Of a DNA stretch of 64,000 bases, positions 42,877 through 51,955 are shown piece after piece (positions within the stretch are counted from its first letter, which is position 1; the number at the start of each line of letters is the position of its first letter). The DNA lies in contig CAYLMM010000001.1 in NCBI GenBank assembly GCA_964384825.1, positions 1-64,000 on the forward strand, in the 5' to 3' direction. The notes under the pieces are model-generated. The model was not told where the DNA came from, made no database searches, and saw only the letters and a list, made by a program, of their open reading frames with translations. A program made the translations under genes and the position numbers. Source of the stretch: CAYLMM01 sp964384825. GTDB lineage: Bacteria > Krumholzibacteriota > Krumholzibacteriia > LZORAL124-64-63.

Positions 42877-43904
42877 GCTTCCTCCCGCTTCCCGGCGTCG
42901 ATTTCCCGCCGGCGTCGGTGGACCTCGGCCGTGATCTCGGCCAGACATTGCTGCATCCCGGTGCCGTCCTCGGTGGCGAACAGGCGGCGCCTGATGTCGG
43001 CCGCGCCGGGAAAGCTCCGGAAATACCGGACGATGTGCTTGCGGACCAGGAATCCCCCGTGCCGGTCCCCGCGTCCCTCGGAAATGGCGCGGATATGCCT
43101 CGCGACCACCGGCAGGATCTCCTCGAGCGTCGGCGGCGTGAAGGTTTCGCCCCGGTCGCAGGCGGCCATCTCGCTGAAGATCCAGGGATTGCCGGTCGCG
43201 CCGCGGCCCACCATCACCGCGTGGCAGCCGCTGGTCTCGACGGCCCGCCGGTAGCTTTCGCCGTCCACGATGTCGCCGTTGCCGATCACCGGGATGTCCA
43301 GGGTCTCGACCAGATCGGCGATGCGGTCCCAGTCCGCCAGGCCGCGGAACTTCTGGGCGCGCGTCCGGCCGTGCATGGTCACGAACACGCAGCCGGCCTC
43401 CTGCAGCAGCAGGCCCACCTCGCGGTAGTTGACCGAGTCCTCGTCCCAGCCGGCGCGGATCTTGGCCGAGACGGGCATCGCGCTCTCGCGGACCACGGCC
43501 TCGATCACCCGCCGCAGCAGCGGCACGTCGGCCAGCAGGGCCGATCCCCCGCATTTCTTGACCACCTTCTTCGCCGGACAGCCGAAGTTGACGTCCAGCA
43601 CGTCGTGCCGGCTGTCGCGCATCATCGCGGCCGCCGCGCCGAGGTCATCGGGATCGTTGCCGAAGATCTGGATGCCGACCCGGCCGCCTTCGCCCTCGGT
43701 GTCGACGATCCGCCAGGTCGCCTCGTTGCGGTAGAGCAGGCCCTTGGCCGCGGTGAATTCGCAGAAGCAGAGGTCGGCCCCGAAATCGCGGCAGATGTCG
43801 CGATAGGCGCGGTCGGTCACCCCCACCATCGGCGACAGGACGCGGCGCACGTCGGCGAACCAGGGGATGCGGGGATCGATGCGGACTTCCTTGCGGGGCG
43901 GCAT
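42873..43904 (-). CDS. dus: tRNA-dihydrouridine synthase
   Basis: 343 residues from the ATG at 43904 (GGGAG, eight bases); an upstream ATG at 43985 is less suited. FMN barrel: LSPMVGVTDRAYRDICRDFGADLCFCEFTAAKGL, DVNFGCPAKKVVKKCGGSALL (active-site Cys region), VTMHGRTRAQKF, VIGNGDIVDGE and VMVGRGATGNPWIF. Reduces uridines in the tRNA D-loop. Short C-terminal RNA-binding tail is present (RHIRAISEGRGDRHG). Whether it is DusA, B or C type is not clear. Confidence 0.9.
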   Translation of the reverse strand: MPPRKEVRIDPRIPWFADVRRVLSPMVGVTDRAYRDICRDFGADLCFCEFTAAKGLLYRNEATWRIVDTEGEGGRVGIQIFGNDPDDLGAAAAMMRDSRHDVLDVNFGCPAKKVVKKCGGSALLADVPLLRRVIEAVVRESAMPVSAKIRAGWDEDSVNYREVGLLLQEAGCVFVTMHGRTRAQKFRGLADWDRIADLVETLDIPVIGNGDIVDGESYRRAVETSGCHAVMVGRGATGNPWIFSEMAACDRGETFTPPTLEEILPVVARHIRAISEGRGDRHGGFLVRKHIVRYFRSFPGAADIRRRLFATEDGTGMQQCLAEITAEVHRRRREIDAGKREEA

Positions 43905-44030
43905 GAATCGGGCTCCCGGACGTCGGCTGGGGTCGGCGGGGGAAGCCGGAGCGGCTTCCGCGGTTCCGCCACAGGATGGATGCATCCGGGCCGGCGGTCA
44001 AGGCCGCCCCCGGAATCGGTCGGTCGCGGT

Positions 44031-44062
44031 GAAAAGAAACCGGCCCCCGCGAAGGGGGCCGG
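44031..44062 (-). terminator. Rho-independent terminator of korAB
   Basis: Minus-strand CCGGCCCCC (44062-44054), loop of five (UUCGC), GGGGGCCGG (44048-44040), then UUUCUUUUC. A 9-bp G/C stem with a U-rich tail, about 25 nt after the korB stop. Confidence 0.85.
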
Positions 44063-44086
44063 CCTCGATCGGACACGGATCCGCGT

Positions 44087-44932
44087 CTAGCGGTAGGTCT
44101 CGAGCAGCTGGGTCAGGTTGTCCAGCTTGCCCGCCCTCTCGCGCAGATCATCCAGACGCTCGTGCAGGGCCGCACGCTCGTCCTGGTAGAGGACGCCGGT
44201 CCACAGCTTGCTCTGGTCCATGGCGATCTGCATGGCGGCGAGCTTGTTCTGCGAATCGTGATCCTCGGGGATCTCGGCGAAGATCTCGTTCAGCGTGTTG
44301 AACGTGATCTGCTTGTTGAACGTCACGCAGGGCGAATAGACGTGCACGATGGAGAAACCCTTGTGCTCGATCGCCTTGATGAACAGCTCCTTCAGCAGCT
44401 TGGGCTTGCCCGAGAATCCGCGCGCCACGAACGACGCGTTGTAGGCCAGGAACATCTCCTCGGGATGGACCGGATCCTCGATGTAGGCGTAGGGAGCGGT
44501 CTTGCTCACCATGTTCAGGGGCGACGTCGGCGAGGATTGCCCCTTGGTCAGGCCGTAGATCGAGTTGTCGATCAGCAGGTAGACCATGTCGACGTTCTTG
44601 CGCGCCGCGTGGGGCAGGTGGCCGCCTCCGATGCCCAGGCCGTCGCCGTCGCCGCCGACGGCGAAGACGTTCAGGCTCGGCTTGGCCGCCTTCATGCCCA
44701 GCGCGGTCGGCACCGCGCGCCCGTGCACGCCGTGGAAACCGTAGGTGCTGCAGAAATAGGGCAGACGCCCGGAGCAGCCGATCCCCGAAACGATGACCGT
44801 GTTCTTGGGATCGAGCCCGCAGTGCACCATCGCCTGCAGGAACGGGTTCAGGACGCCGTAGTCGCCGCAGCCGGGGCACCACACCGGTTTCAGGCCGGAC
44901 TTGAAGTCCTTGACCGTCATCTTCTCGCTCAT
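44087..44932 (-). CDS. korB: 2-oxoacid:ferredoxin oxidoreductase beta subunit
   Basis: 281 residues from the ATG at 44932 with AAGGAGGTG before it. WCPGCGDYG and nearby Cys residues bind a [4Fe-4S] cluster; GGDGDGLGIGGGHLPHAARKN with a following LIDNSIYGLTKGQSSPT is the TPP pyrophosphate motif. Start overlaps the alpha subunit stop by ATGA. This oxidises 2-oxoglutarate (or a related 2-oxoacid) to the acyl-CoA with ferredoxin, typical of anaerobic or reductive TCA metabolism. 2-oxoglutarate is the likeliest substrate by family. Confidence 0.9.
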   Translation of the reverse strand: MSEKMTVKDFKSGLKPVWCPGCGDYGVLNPFLQAMVHCGLDPKNTVIVSGIGCSGRLPYFCSTYGFHGVHGRAVPTALGMKAAKPSLNVFAVGGDGDGLGIGGGHLPHAARKNVDMVYLLIDNSIYGLTKGQSSPTSPLNMVSKTAPYAYIEDPVHPEEMFLAYNASFVARGFSGKPKLLKELFIKAIEHKGFSIVHVYSPCVTFNKQITFNTLNEIFAEIPEDHDSQNKLAAMQIAMDQSKLWTGVLYQDERAALHERLDDLRERAGKLDNLTQLLETYR

Positions 44933-46656
44933 AGCACCTCCTTGAAGGCCTCGTAGAGCTCTTCCGACGTGAAGGGAATGCCCTTCGCCTTGTGGACCTC
45001 GATCGGCTTGATGCCGAACTTGGCCTTCAGGAAGTGGGCGAACTGGCCGGTGTAGTTCTCCTCGGGCACGATGATCTTCTTCAGCGGGCCGAGGAAGCGG
45101 CGGATCGGCCACTCGCGCAGCGGCGAGATGATCCGCGGATGCAGGTGGGCGACCGAGACGCCCGATTCCTCTTCGATGCGCTCGATGGCCTCGGTGATCG
45201 CGCCGTGGGTGCTGCCCCAGCCGATCACGCCGACCTCCGAACCCTCGGGCTCGACCTCTTCGCGCTCCTCCGGAGTGATGGTCGACCCCAGCACCTCGAG
45301 CTTCATGAAGCGCTTGGCCATCATCATCTCGTGGGCTTCCGGCGTGTAGTTCGGATCGCCCTTCTCGTTGTGCTCGAGGCCCGTGCCCATGTACGGCAGA
45401 TCGTGCTCGCCCGGGATGGGCATGGGCGAAACGCCGTTGGGGGTGACAGCGTAGCGCTGGAAGGTCTTCTTGTTGGCGTTCGGATTCGGCGTGAACCGCG
45501 TGCCCAGATCGAGGTTGTTCAGTTCCGGCATGTCGATGTTCATGCTGGAGTACGCCATGGCCTGGTCGGTGAGGATGATCACCGGCATCTGGTACTTCTC
45601 GGCGATCCGGAAGGCCCGGACCGTCTGGTAGAAGGCGTCCTCGATGTTGATCGGGGCCATGATGCACCGGGGCGACTCGCCGCTGGTGCCGTAGATGGCG
45701 AACTTCAGGTCCGACTGCTCGGTCTTGGTCGGCAGGCCGGTCGAAGGTCCGCCGCGCATCACGTTGGCGATCACCAGCGGCACCTCGGTCATCGACGCGA
45801 GGTTCAGGGTCTCGCTCATCAGCGACAGGCCGGGGCCGGAAGTGGCGGTCATGGCCCGCTTGCCGGCGAAGGACGCCCCGATGACCGAGGCCAGCGAGGC
45901 GATCTCGTCCTCGAGCTGGATCGCGGTGCCGCCGAAGCGCGGCAGGTCGCGGCAGAGCTGCTCGAAGATCGGCGTGGCCGGAGTGATGGGATAGCCGCCG
46001 ATGAACTCGACGCCCGCCGCCAACGCGCCCAGGGCCACGGCCTCGTTGCCGTTCAGGATGATCTGGTTGCGGTCCGGATGGCGCTCGAAGGAGTGCTTGT
46101 TCACGCCCCGGTGCTCGTCCGCGTAGGCGTAGCCGGCCTTGACGGCCTTGAGGTTCAGGTTGACGACCTCGTCGCCCTTCTTGCCGAAGGTCCGACGGAT
46201 CATCTCTTCGCCGTACTTCAGCGAAGCGTCGTAGACGTAGAGCAGGGCGCCGAGACCGACCATGTTCTTGGCGCGCAGCCCGCCGGTGTGCTCCTCGCAG
46301 AGCGCCTCCAGGGGCATCTCGATGGCTTCGGCCTCGCCGTGCTTGTCGGTCGGAGCGCAGAGCTTGGGATCGTAGAGCAGGATGCCTTCGGCCTTGATCC
46401 GGTCGGCGTAGGCGTCGTAAGCATCCTGGTTGAAGGCCAGCAGGACGTCGATCTGCTGTTTGAGGGATCGGGCGGGACCGCTGGCCCCGCGAAGCTGGAA
46501 CATGGCGAGTCCGCCGCGGATCTCGGCCGGGAAAGTACGGAAGGAGTGGATGTTCAGTCCGCTGTGAGCGACCGCTTTGGTAAGGATCTCTCCCAGCGAG
46601 ATGACACCTTCGCCGCCCTCTCCTCCGATTCGGACGACCAGGTCTGCGCTGACCAC
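44929..46656 (-). CDS. korA: 2-oxoacid:ferredoxin oxidoreductase fused gamma-alpha subunit
   Basis: 575 residues, the fused form, from a GTG at 46656 (GGGGAGG, six bases); a GTG five codons earlier is less likely. Residues 1 to about 195 form the gamma domain (RIGGEGGEGVISLGEIL, SFRTFPAEIRGGLAMF); the rest is alpha (FIGGYPITPATPIFEQL, IASLASVIGASFAGKRAMTATSGPGLSLM, then MNIDMPEL). With KorB it makes a two-subunit enzyme. A strong promoter and a 46-bp inverted repeat lie upstream. Confidence 0.9.
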   Translation of the reverse strand: MVSADLVVRIGGEGGEGVISLGEILTKAVAHSGLNIHSFRTFPAEIRGGLAMFQLRGASGPARSLKQQIDVLLAFNQDAYDAYADRIKAEGILLYDPKLCAPTDKHGEAEAIEMPLEALCEEHTGGLRAKNMVGLGALLYVYDASLKYGEEMIRRTFGKKGDEVVNLNLKAVKAGYAYADEHRGVNKHSFERHPDRNQIILNGNEAVALGALAAGVEFIGGYPITPATPIFEQLCRDLPRFGGTAIQLEDEIASLASVIGASFAGKRAMTATSGPGLSLMSETLNLASMTEVPLVIANVMRGGPSTGLPTKTEQSDLKFAIYGTSGESPRCIMAPINIEDAFYQTVRAFRIAEKYQMPVIILTDQAMAYSSMNIDMPELNNLDLGTRFTPNPNANKKTFQRYAVTPNGVSPMPIPGEHDLPYMGTGLEHNEKGDPNYTPEAHEMMMAKRFMKLEVLGSTITPEEREEVEPEGSEVGVIGWGSTHGAITEAIERIEEESGVSVAHLHPRIISPLREWPIRRFLGPLKKIIVPEENYTGQFAHFLKAKFGIKPIEVHKAKGIPFTSEELYEAFKEVL

Positions 46657-46694
46657 AGGGCACCTCCCCACTGTGTGGGTCGAAAAAGGGCATA

Positions 46695-46742
46695 AGAGAA
46701 AAGGCGACAGTCGGTCAATACATCCGAATCGCCCTTTTCTCT
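46695..46742 (-). other. Inverted repeat in the korA leader
   Basis: AGAGAAAAGGCGA (46695-46707) and TCGCCCTTTTCTCT (46729-46742) pair with a single-base bulge and enclose a smaller TCGG/CCGA pair. It would sit in the korAB leader and just upstream of the divergent glycosyltransferase, so it could be an operator or leader hairpin. Confidence 0.55.
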
Positions 46743-46759
46743 TTGTTCGTGGTGCCCTA

Positions 46760-46788
46760 TTAATAATAGCCGGTCATACGCGGATCAA
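46760..46788 (-). promoter_or_regulatory. Promoter of korAB
   Basis: On the minus strand TTGATC (46788-46783), 17-bp spacer, TATTAA (46765-46760). It precedes the inverted repeat and gives a leader of about 95 nt. Four or five bases fit in each hexamer. Confidence 0.55.
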
Positions 46789-46864
46789 CTGAAATGCTCC
46801 CCGCGCAAACCCTTTTTGGAGGGCGTCCGGGGGGACTCTCCGAAAGCCTCCGGAGGCGTGCGCC

Positions 46865-47989
46865 TTGGCAATCCGGCACGTCTGCATCATCGATACCATG
46901 GATCTGCTCGGCGGCGCCCAGATGTGGGCCGCCGGAATCGCCGCCGATCTGCCCGGCAGGGGCTGGAGAACGAGCCTCGTCGCGCGTCCCGGATCGCCGC
47001 TGGCCGCGCTCGCCGACGAGCGGGGGCTGGCCTGCGACGAGATCCCGATCCGCTTCGACGCCGCTCCGTGGACCATCCTGCGCCTGCTCGCGGTCCTGCG
47101 CCGCCGGAAAGCGCGGGCGGTGCTCTGCCTGAATCTGAAGGACCTGAAGGCGGCCGGGGTCGCCGCCCGCCTCGCGGGCGTGCCGGTGATCCTGCTGAGC
47201 CGCGAGAGCGACTCCCCCCTGCGCCGCCGCTTCTACTACCGCTGGTATCTCGGCGGGGTGGCCACCGGCGTGGTCGTCAACTCCCGCGCCACGGCGTCGA
47301 CGACGCTGCGGTCGGCCCGGTGGCTGGATCCCCGGCGGGTCCACCTGCTCTACAAGGGGATCGACGCCGAACGGTTCCGGCCCGGTCCGCGCGCGGACGG
47401 GAATCGCGACGGCGGCGCCCCGGTGGTGGGATTCGTCGGACGGACGACCGAGAGCAAGGGCGTGCCGGAGCTGATGCGGGCCTGGGAGATGATCGCCGCC
47501 CGCGACGACCTCCGCTCCCCGCGCCTGCGCCTGGCGGGACGCGGGCCGCTGGACGCCGAGATCGCCCGCTGGCGCGAGGGTTTGCCCCGGCCCGGGAACG
47601 TCGAGATCCTCGGCTTCGCCGAGGACATGCCCGGCTTCTACCGAGGGATCGACATCCTGGCCGCGCCTTCGCGCGTCGAGGGCTTCGGGCTGGCCGTGGC
47701 CGAGGCCGGAGCCTGCGCGGTGCCGGTCGTCGCGGCTCGGGCGAGTTCGCTGCCCGAGATCGTCCGCCATCGCGAGACCGGACTGCTGACGCCGCCGCGC
47801 GACCCGCGAGCCCTGGCCGACGCTTTGGCCGCCCTGATCCTCGATCCCGGCTTGGCGGCGCGGTTGGGCGCGGCCGCCCGGCGGCGCGTGGCGTCGGCCT
47901 TCCCCCGCGACGCCATGCTCGACAACCTGGCCCGTCTGCTGGAAACCGGAAACGTCCCCGAAACGGGAGCCGGAAAGGAAACGCCATGA
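46865..47989 (+). CDS. GT4-family glycosyltransferase
   Basis: 374 residues from a TTG at 46865, with GGAGG eight bases before it; starting at the later Met would lose the first strand. GT-B fold: HVCIIDTMDLLGGAQMWAAGIA (N-terminal acceptor loop), VVGFVGRTTESKGVPELMRAW, and the retaining GT4 motif VEGFGLAVAEAGACAVPVVAARASSLPEIV (Glu-x7-Glu type). Adds a sugar from an NDP donor to a glycan acceptor. It overlaps the next gene by ATGA. Acceptor unknown. Confidence 0.83.
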   Translation: MAIRHVCIIDTMDLLGGAQMWAAGIAADLPGRGWRTSLVARPGSPLAALADERGLACDEIPIRFDAAPWTILRLLAVLRRRKARAVLCLNLKDLKAAGVAARLAGVPVILLSRESDSPLRRRFYYRWYLGGVATGVVVNSRATASTTLRSARWLDPRRVHLLYKGIDAERFRPGPRADGNRDGGAPVVGFVGRTTESKGVPELMRAWEMIAARDDLRSPRLRLAGRGPLDAEIARWREGLPRPGNVEILGFAEDMPGFYRGIDILAAPSRVEGFGLAVAEAGACAVPVVAARASSLPEIVRHRETGLLTPPRDPRALADALAALILDPGLAARLGAAARRRVASAFPRDAMLDNLARLLETGNVPETGAGKETP

Positions 47990-48777
47990 GCACGCTGAAA
48001 GTCGCCGCCGTCCAGACCGATCCGGCCTTCGGCGAGATCGACCGCAACGTCGCCGAGGCCCTGGACCTCGTCCCGGCGGGATGCGACCTGGCGGTGCTTC
48101 CCGAGCTGTTCAGCACCGGCTACCAGTTCAAAGGACCGGACGAGGCCGCGGCCCTGGCCGAGCCCCTGCCCGGCGGGCCGGTCTGCCGACTTCTTTCATC
48201 CTTCGCGGCGGACACCGGCACCGCGCTGGTCGCCGGCCTGGCCGAACGCGACGGCGACCTGCTCTACAACAGCTGCCTGCTGGCCCGCCCCGACGGCTCG
48301 ACCGCCGTCTACAGGAAGGCGCACCTGTTCTGGGACGAGAAGATCAGCTTCGCTCCGGGCGACACGCCCTTCGCCGTCCATCGCGCGGCCGGAGCGCCCA
48401 TCGGGATGATGATCTGCTTCGACTGGATCTTCCCGGAATCCGCCCGCGCCCTGGCCCTGGCCGGCGCGCAGGTGATCTGCCATCCGTCCAACCTGGTGCT
48501 GCCGCACTGCCCCGACGCCATGATCACCCGCTGCCTCGAAAACCGCGTCTTCGCGATCACCGCGAACCGGATCGGCGAGGAGAACCGCACCGGACAGCCG
48601 CTGAAGTTCATCGGGCGCAGCCAGGTGGTCGCGCCGAGCGGCGAAAGGCTGGCCGCGCTGGACGAAGGGCGCACCGGCGCGGCCGCCGCCGAGATCGACC
48701 TCGCGGCGACCGGCAAGCGGATCACGCCGCGCAACGACCTGTGGGCCGACCGGCGGCCCGAACTGTACCGGAAATAG
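47986..48777 (+). CDS. Carbon-nitrogen hydrolase (nitrilase superfamily)
   Basis: 263 residues. The Glu-Lys-Cys triad is visible: LAVLPELFSTGY, VYRKAHLFWDE and MMICFDWIFPE, with a late PSGERLAALDEG strand. Members hydrolyse amides such as omega-amino acid amides or N-carbamoyl compounds; the RKxHLF and FDWIFPE contexts do not fix the substrate. Overlaps the glycosyltransferase by ATGA, an unusual pairing. Its stop is six bases before the convergent small gene's stop. Confidence 0.85.
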   Translation: MSTLKVAAVQTDPAFGEIDRNVAEALDLVPAGCDLAVLPELFSTGYQFKGPDEAAALAEPLPGGPVCRLLSSFAADTGTALVAGLAERDGDLLYNSCLLARPDGSTAVYRKAHLFWDEKISFAPGDTPFAVHRAAGAPIGMMICFDWIFPESARALALAGAQVICHPSNLVLPHCPDAMITRCLENRVFAITANRIGEENRTGQPLKFIGRSQVVAPSGERLAALDEGRTGAAAAEIDLAATGKRITPRNDLWADRRPELYRK

Positions 48778-48783
48778 GAATTC

Positions 48784-49218
48784 TCAGTGGAGAAGGCCGT
48801 TGGCGGGTCCCCGCTCGCCCGGCTCGGGCTCGGCGGCCTGGACGTCCGTCTCGGGCGCGGGATAGGGATCGGCCTCGGGATCGATCAGCATGCACAGATC
48901 CCAGATCCGCAGCAGGCCCTCGAAATTGATGTGGTCGACCGAATCCTGCACCTCGTCGAGCAGCAGTTCCTCGAGATAGCCGGTGCGCATGTCCATCTCG
49001 CGCAGCTTCTCGACCATGGGCATCTCTTCGCGGCGCTGCTCGGTGCCGACGCGCGACCCGGCGAGGTAGTCGAGGTACTGGTCCCAGTCGCCGCGAAAGA
49101 AGCGCAGGCAGATCAGGCTGAGCTGCGCTTCGAGTTCGTTCAGACGGGTCTCTTCGGTGCTCTTGCTGGTTGCGCCCGTGGCTTCGTCCTCCTTGCGACG
49201 CTTGTCGCGTTTGGCCAT
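48784..49218 (-). CDS. Small protein of unknown family (last gene of glucan operon)
   Basis: 144 residues. Basic start (MAKRDKRRKEDE), then two or three amphipathic helices (TRLNELEAQLSLICLRFFRGDWDQYLDYLAG and EELLLDEVQDSVDHINFEGLLRIWDLCMLID), and a Pro/Glu-rich tail. No domain recognised and no signal peptide. Start has a GGGGGGAT stretch eight bases upstream. It lies 12 bp after glgC on the same strand, so a role in glucan metabolism is only a guess by position. Confidence 0.65.
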   Translation of the reverse strand: MAKRDKRRKEDEATGATSKSTEETRLNELEAQLSLICLRFFRGDWDQYLDYLAGSRVGTEQRREEMPMVEKLREMDMRTGYLEELLLDEVQDSVDHINFEGLLRIWDLCMLIDPEADPYPAPETDVQAAEPEPGERGPANGLLH

Positions 49219-49230
49219 GCTCGATCCCCC

Positions 49231-50475
49231 CTACAAGTCCTGCATCCGCCATCCCTTGGGCACGACCGTGACTCCCGACGGAGTGATGGTAAAGAACTCG
49301 CCGTCGCGCTCCGGGTCAAGGCCGATGACCATTCCCGACGGCACGACCACGTCCTTGTCCAGGATCGTTCGCCGCAGAACCGCCCCGGATCCGATCAGGC
49401 AGTTGTCCATGATCACCGAATCCTCGATCCGCGTGTTCTGTTCCACCCGCACGTTACGGCCGAGGATGGAATTGCGCACCAGGCCGCCCGTGACGATCGT
49501 CCCGCCGCCGAGGATGCTGTCGCTCACCTCGGCGCCGACGCCGCCCTCGCGAGTGTCGCCGTGGATGATCTTCGCCGGCGGGACAGGCGCCATCCAGGTC
49601 CGCACCGGCCAGCGCCGATCGTAGAGGCTGAACGGCGGCAGCGGCCGCACCAGATCCAGGGCGGCCCCGTAGTAGCTGTCCAGGGTGCCGATATCCCGCC
49701 AGTAGGGAGTCTCGTTCTCGGGTCCGTCGCGGAAAGGCCAGGCGTGGACCTTGCCCTCGTGGACCATCGCCGGAATGACGTTCTTGCCGAAGTCGTGATC
49801 CGAATCGGGGTCGGCCGCGTCCTCGGCCACGTATCGCCGCAGGGCGTCGTGCTCGAAGACGTAGACGCCCATGTTCACCAGGCATTTTCCGGGATCCCCG
49901 GGGATGGTCGCGGGATCGGAGGGCTTCTCCTGGAATCCGATCACCTTCCAGTTCTCGTCGACCACCATCACGCCGAACTCGCCCGCCATCTCGCGCGGCA
50001 CGACGTAGGCGGCCACCGTCAGGTCGTCCTGATGCTCGTGGTGGTCCCTGAGCATTTCCCCGTAATTCATCCGGTAGATGTGATCGCCCGAGAGCACCAG
50101 CACATCCCGGGGTTTCTCGCGGTCGAGAAGATAGAAGTTCTGGAAGATGGCGTCGGCGGTGCCCTGGTACCATCTGGCGCCCACCCGGAACTGCGGCGGG
50201 ATGCGGTAGAGGAACTCGCCGGCCTCGTAGTTGAAGATGTTCCAGCCCTTCTGCAGGTGCTTGTCCAGCGAATACGACTTGTACTGGGTCAGCACGTAGA
50301 TCCGGCGCAGGCCGGAATTCCAGCAGTTCGACAGCGTGAAATCGATGATGCGGTAGAGCCCGCCGAAAGGCACGCCGGGCTTGGAGCGGTCCCGGGTCAG
50401 GGGATTCAGGCGCTCGCCCTGCCCTCCGGCCAGCACCAGGGTCAGGGTCCCGCGCAGACGTTCCAAGCTATGCAT
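49231..50475 (-). CDS. glgC: Glucose-1-phosphate adenylyltransferase
   Basis: 414 residues from the ATG at 50475 (GGAGGGAG site). ADP-glucose pyrophosphorylase: LVLAGGQGERLNPLTRDRSKPGVPFGGLYRIIDF, the RWYQGTADAIFQN loop, VLSGDHIYRMNY, FQEKPSDP, NMGVYVFEH, YWRDIGTLDSYY, then a left-handed beta helix (SDSILGGGTIVTGGLVRNSILG). It makes ADP-glucose for glycogen. Start overlaps glgA stop by 8 bp. Activator site (fructose-1,6-bisphosphate type) cannot be read. Confidence 0.94.
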   Translation of the reverse strand: MHSLERLRGTLTLVLAGGQGERLNPLTRDRSKPGVPFGGLYRIIDFTLSNCWNSGLRRIYVLTQYKSYSLDKHLQKGWNIFNYEAGEFLYRIPPQFRVGARWYQGTADAIFQNFYLLDREKPRDVLVLSGDHIYRMNYGEMLRDHHEHQDDLTVAAYVVPREMAGEFGVMVVDENWKVIGFQEKPSDPATIPGDPGKCLVNMGVYVFEHDALRRYVAEDAADPDSDHDFGKNVIPAMVHEGKVHAWPFRDGPENETPYWRDIGTLDSYYGAALDLVRPLPPFSLYDRRWPVRTWMAPVPPAKIIHGDTREGGVGAEVSDSILGGGTIVTGGLVRNSILGRNVRVEQNTRIEDSVIMDNCLIGSGAVLRRTILDKDVVVPSGMVIGLDPERDGEFFTITPSGVTVVPKGWRMQDL

Positions 50476-51955
50476 CGTCGATTCTCCCTCCGCCTCTTTC
50501 CGCACACAGTTGATCGTAGACGTTCTCGTATTCGGCCGCCGGACCGTCCCAACCGAGATCCTCGGCCATCCCCCGCAGGACAAGGGCGCGCCACTCCGCG
50601 GGATTCTGCCATTTTTCGGCCGCGATGTCCAAGGCCGCGCCCAGGGCCGCCGGCTCGGCGGCGTCGAAGACGAAACCCGTGCCGTCGGTCTCGGCGACGT
50701 CCCGCACCGTGTCGGCCAGCCCTCCGGTGCGCCGGACCACCGGCGGCGTGCCGTAGCGCAGGGCGTACATCTGGGTCAGGCCGCAGGGCTCGAACCGCGA
50801 AGGCATCGCGAAGACGTCGGACCCGGCGATGATGCGGCGGCTCAGGGGCTCGTCGAACACGTCCCGGAACGCGATGCTGCCCGGATGACGCCGCGCCGCC
50901 TCGCGCAGACCGTCGGCCAGTCCCTTGTCGCCCGAACCGAGCGCGGCCAGCCGCCATCCCGCCGCGATCATTCCGTCGAGCAGCGGCAGCAGCAGATCGT
51001 AGCCCTTCTGGCGGGCCAGCCGGCCGACCAGCCCCAGCACCGGCCCGCCGTCGGACAGCCCCATCTCGGCCAGCAAGGCGGCGCGGCAGGCGGCCTTGCC
51101 GTCGAGATCGCCGGCGTCGTAGGGCGCCGCCAGGGCCGGATCGGTCGCCGGGTTCCAGGCATCGCGGTCCATGCCGTTGCGGATCCCCCCGAAGGCGTCG
51201 CCGCGCGAACGCAGGACCCCGGCCAGGCCGCATCCCATCTCCTCGTCGGCCACCACCTCGCGGGCGTACTGACTGCTGACGGTGTTCACCCGGTCCGCGA
51301 GCAGGATGCCGGCCTTCATCAGGCTCACCTGGCCGTAGAATTCCAGCGGCCCGGGAAAATGCTCCAGGTCGGAGGGCACCCCGAGGATCTTCGCCCCGCC
51401 GGCCGGATGCAGCGACTGGTGCGCCAGATTGTGGATGGTCAGCAGGCTGCCCGCGGCCTTTCGTCCCGGCGCCTGGTCCAGCGCCTGGAAGATCGCCGCC
51501 GGAGTCGCGGAGGCGTCGTGGACGTGCAGCACGTCGGGCGTCCAGTCCAGCGGATCGGGCGCCGACAGGGCGCCCCTGCCCAGCGCGGTCAGCCTGGCGA
51601 GCGTGTCGGGAAACTCCTCCTGCTCGCCGTAGCCGTAAACGCCCGCGCGGTCGAATAGGGCCGGACATTCCAGCAGCAGCACGTCGGGGCCGGTCCGGTC
51701 GCCGCCGCGCAAGCCTTCGGCCCGCCACAGGCGGAGCTCGTGGACGTCTCCCCCGGCGCGCACGGTCGTCGCGGGTGCCCCGGCGACCGGCCGCATCCCG
51801 TACTTCACGCGATCGACGCCGCCGTAGAGCGGCAAAACCGCACGCACGTCGTGGCCCCGGGCGGCCAGCGCCCCGGAAAGCGAGGCCACCGCGTCGGCCA
51901 GACCGCCGACCTTGGCCAGCGGCGCGTATTCGGCGCTCACCATCAAAATCTTCAC
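50468..51955 (-). CDS. glgA: Glycogen synthase (ADP-glucose)
   Basis: 495 residues from a GTG at 51955 with GGAGG seven bases upstream. GT5: KILMVSAEYAPLAKVGGLADAV, VHDASATPAAIF, HNLAHQSLHPAG, VNTVSSQYARE, and GLVGRLARQKGYDLLLPLLDG and MPSRFEPCGLTQMYALRYGTPPVVRRTGGLADTV. Elongates alpha-1,4-glucan. It follows the GH57 gene (4-bp overlap: stop at 51952, start at 51955). Unlike usual glg clusters, no glgB or glgP is in view. Confidence 0.94.
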   Translation of the reverse strand: MKILMVSAEYAPLAKVGGLADAVASLSGALAARGHDVRAVLPLYGGVDRVKYGMRPVAGAPATTVRAGGDVHELRLWRAEGLRGGDRTGPDVLLLECPALFDRAGVYGYGEQEEFPDTLARLTALGRGALSAPDPLDWTPDVLHVHDASATPAAIFQALDQAPGRKAAGSLLTIHNLAHQSLHPAGGAKILGVPSDLEHFPGPLEFYGQVSLMKAGILLADRVNTVSSQYAREVVADEEMGCGLAGVLRSRGDAFGGIRNGMDRDAWNPATDPALAAPYDAGDLDGKAACRAALLAEMGLSDGGPVLGLVGRLARQKGYDLLLPLLDGMIAAGWRLAALGSGDKGLADGLREAARRHPGSIAFRDVFDEPLSRRIIAGSDVFAMPSRFEPCGLTQMYALRYGTPPVVRRTGGLADTVRDVAETDGTGFVFDAAEPAALGAALDIAAEKWQNPAEWRALVLRGMAEDLGWDGPAAEYENVYDQLCAERGGGRIDDA

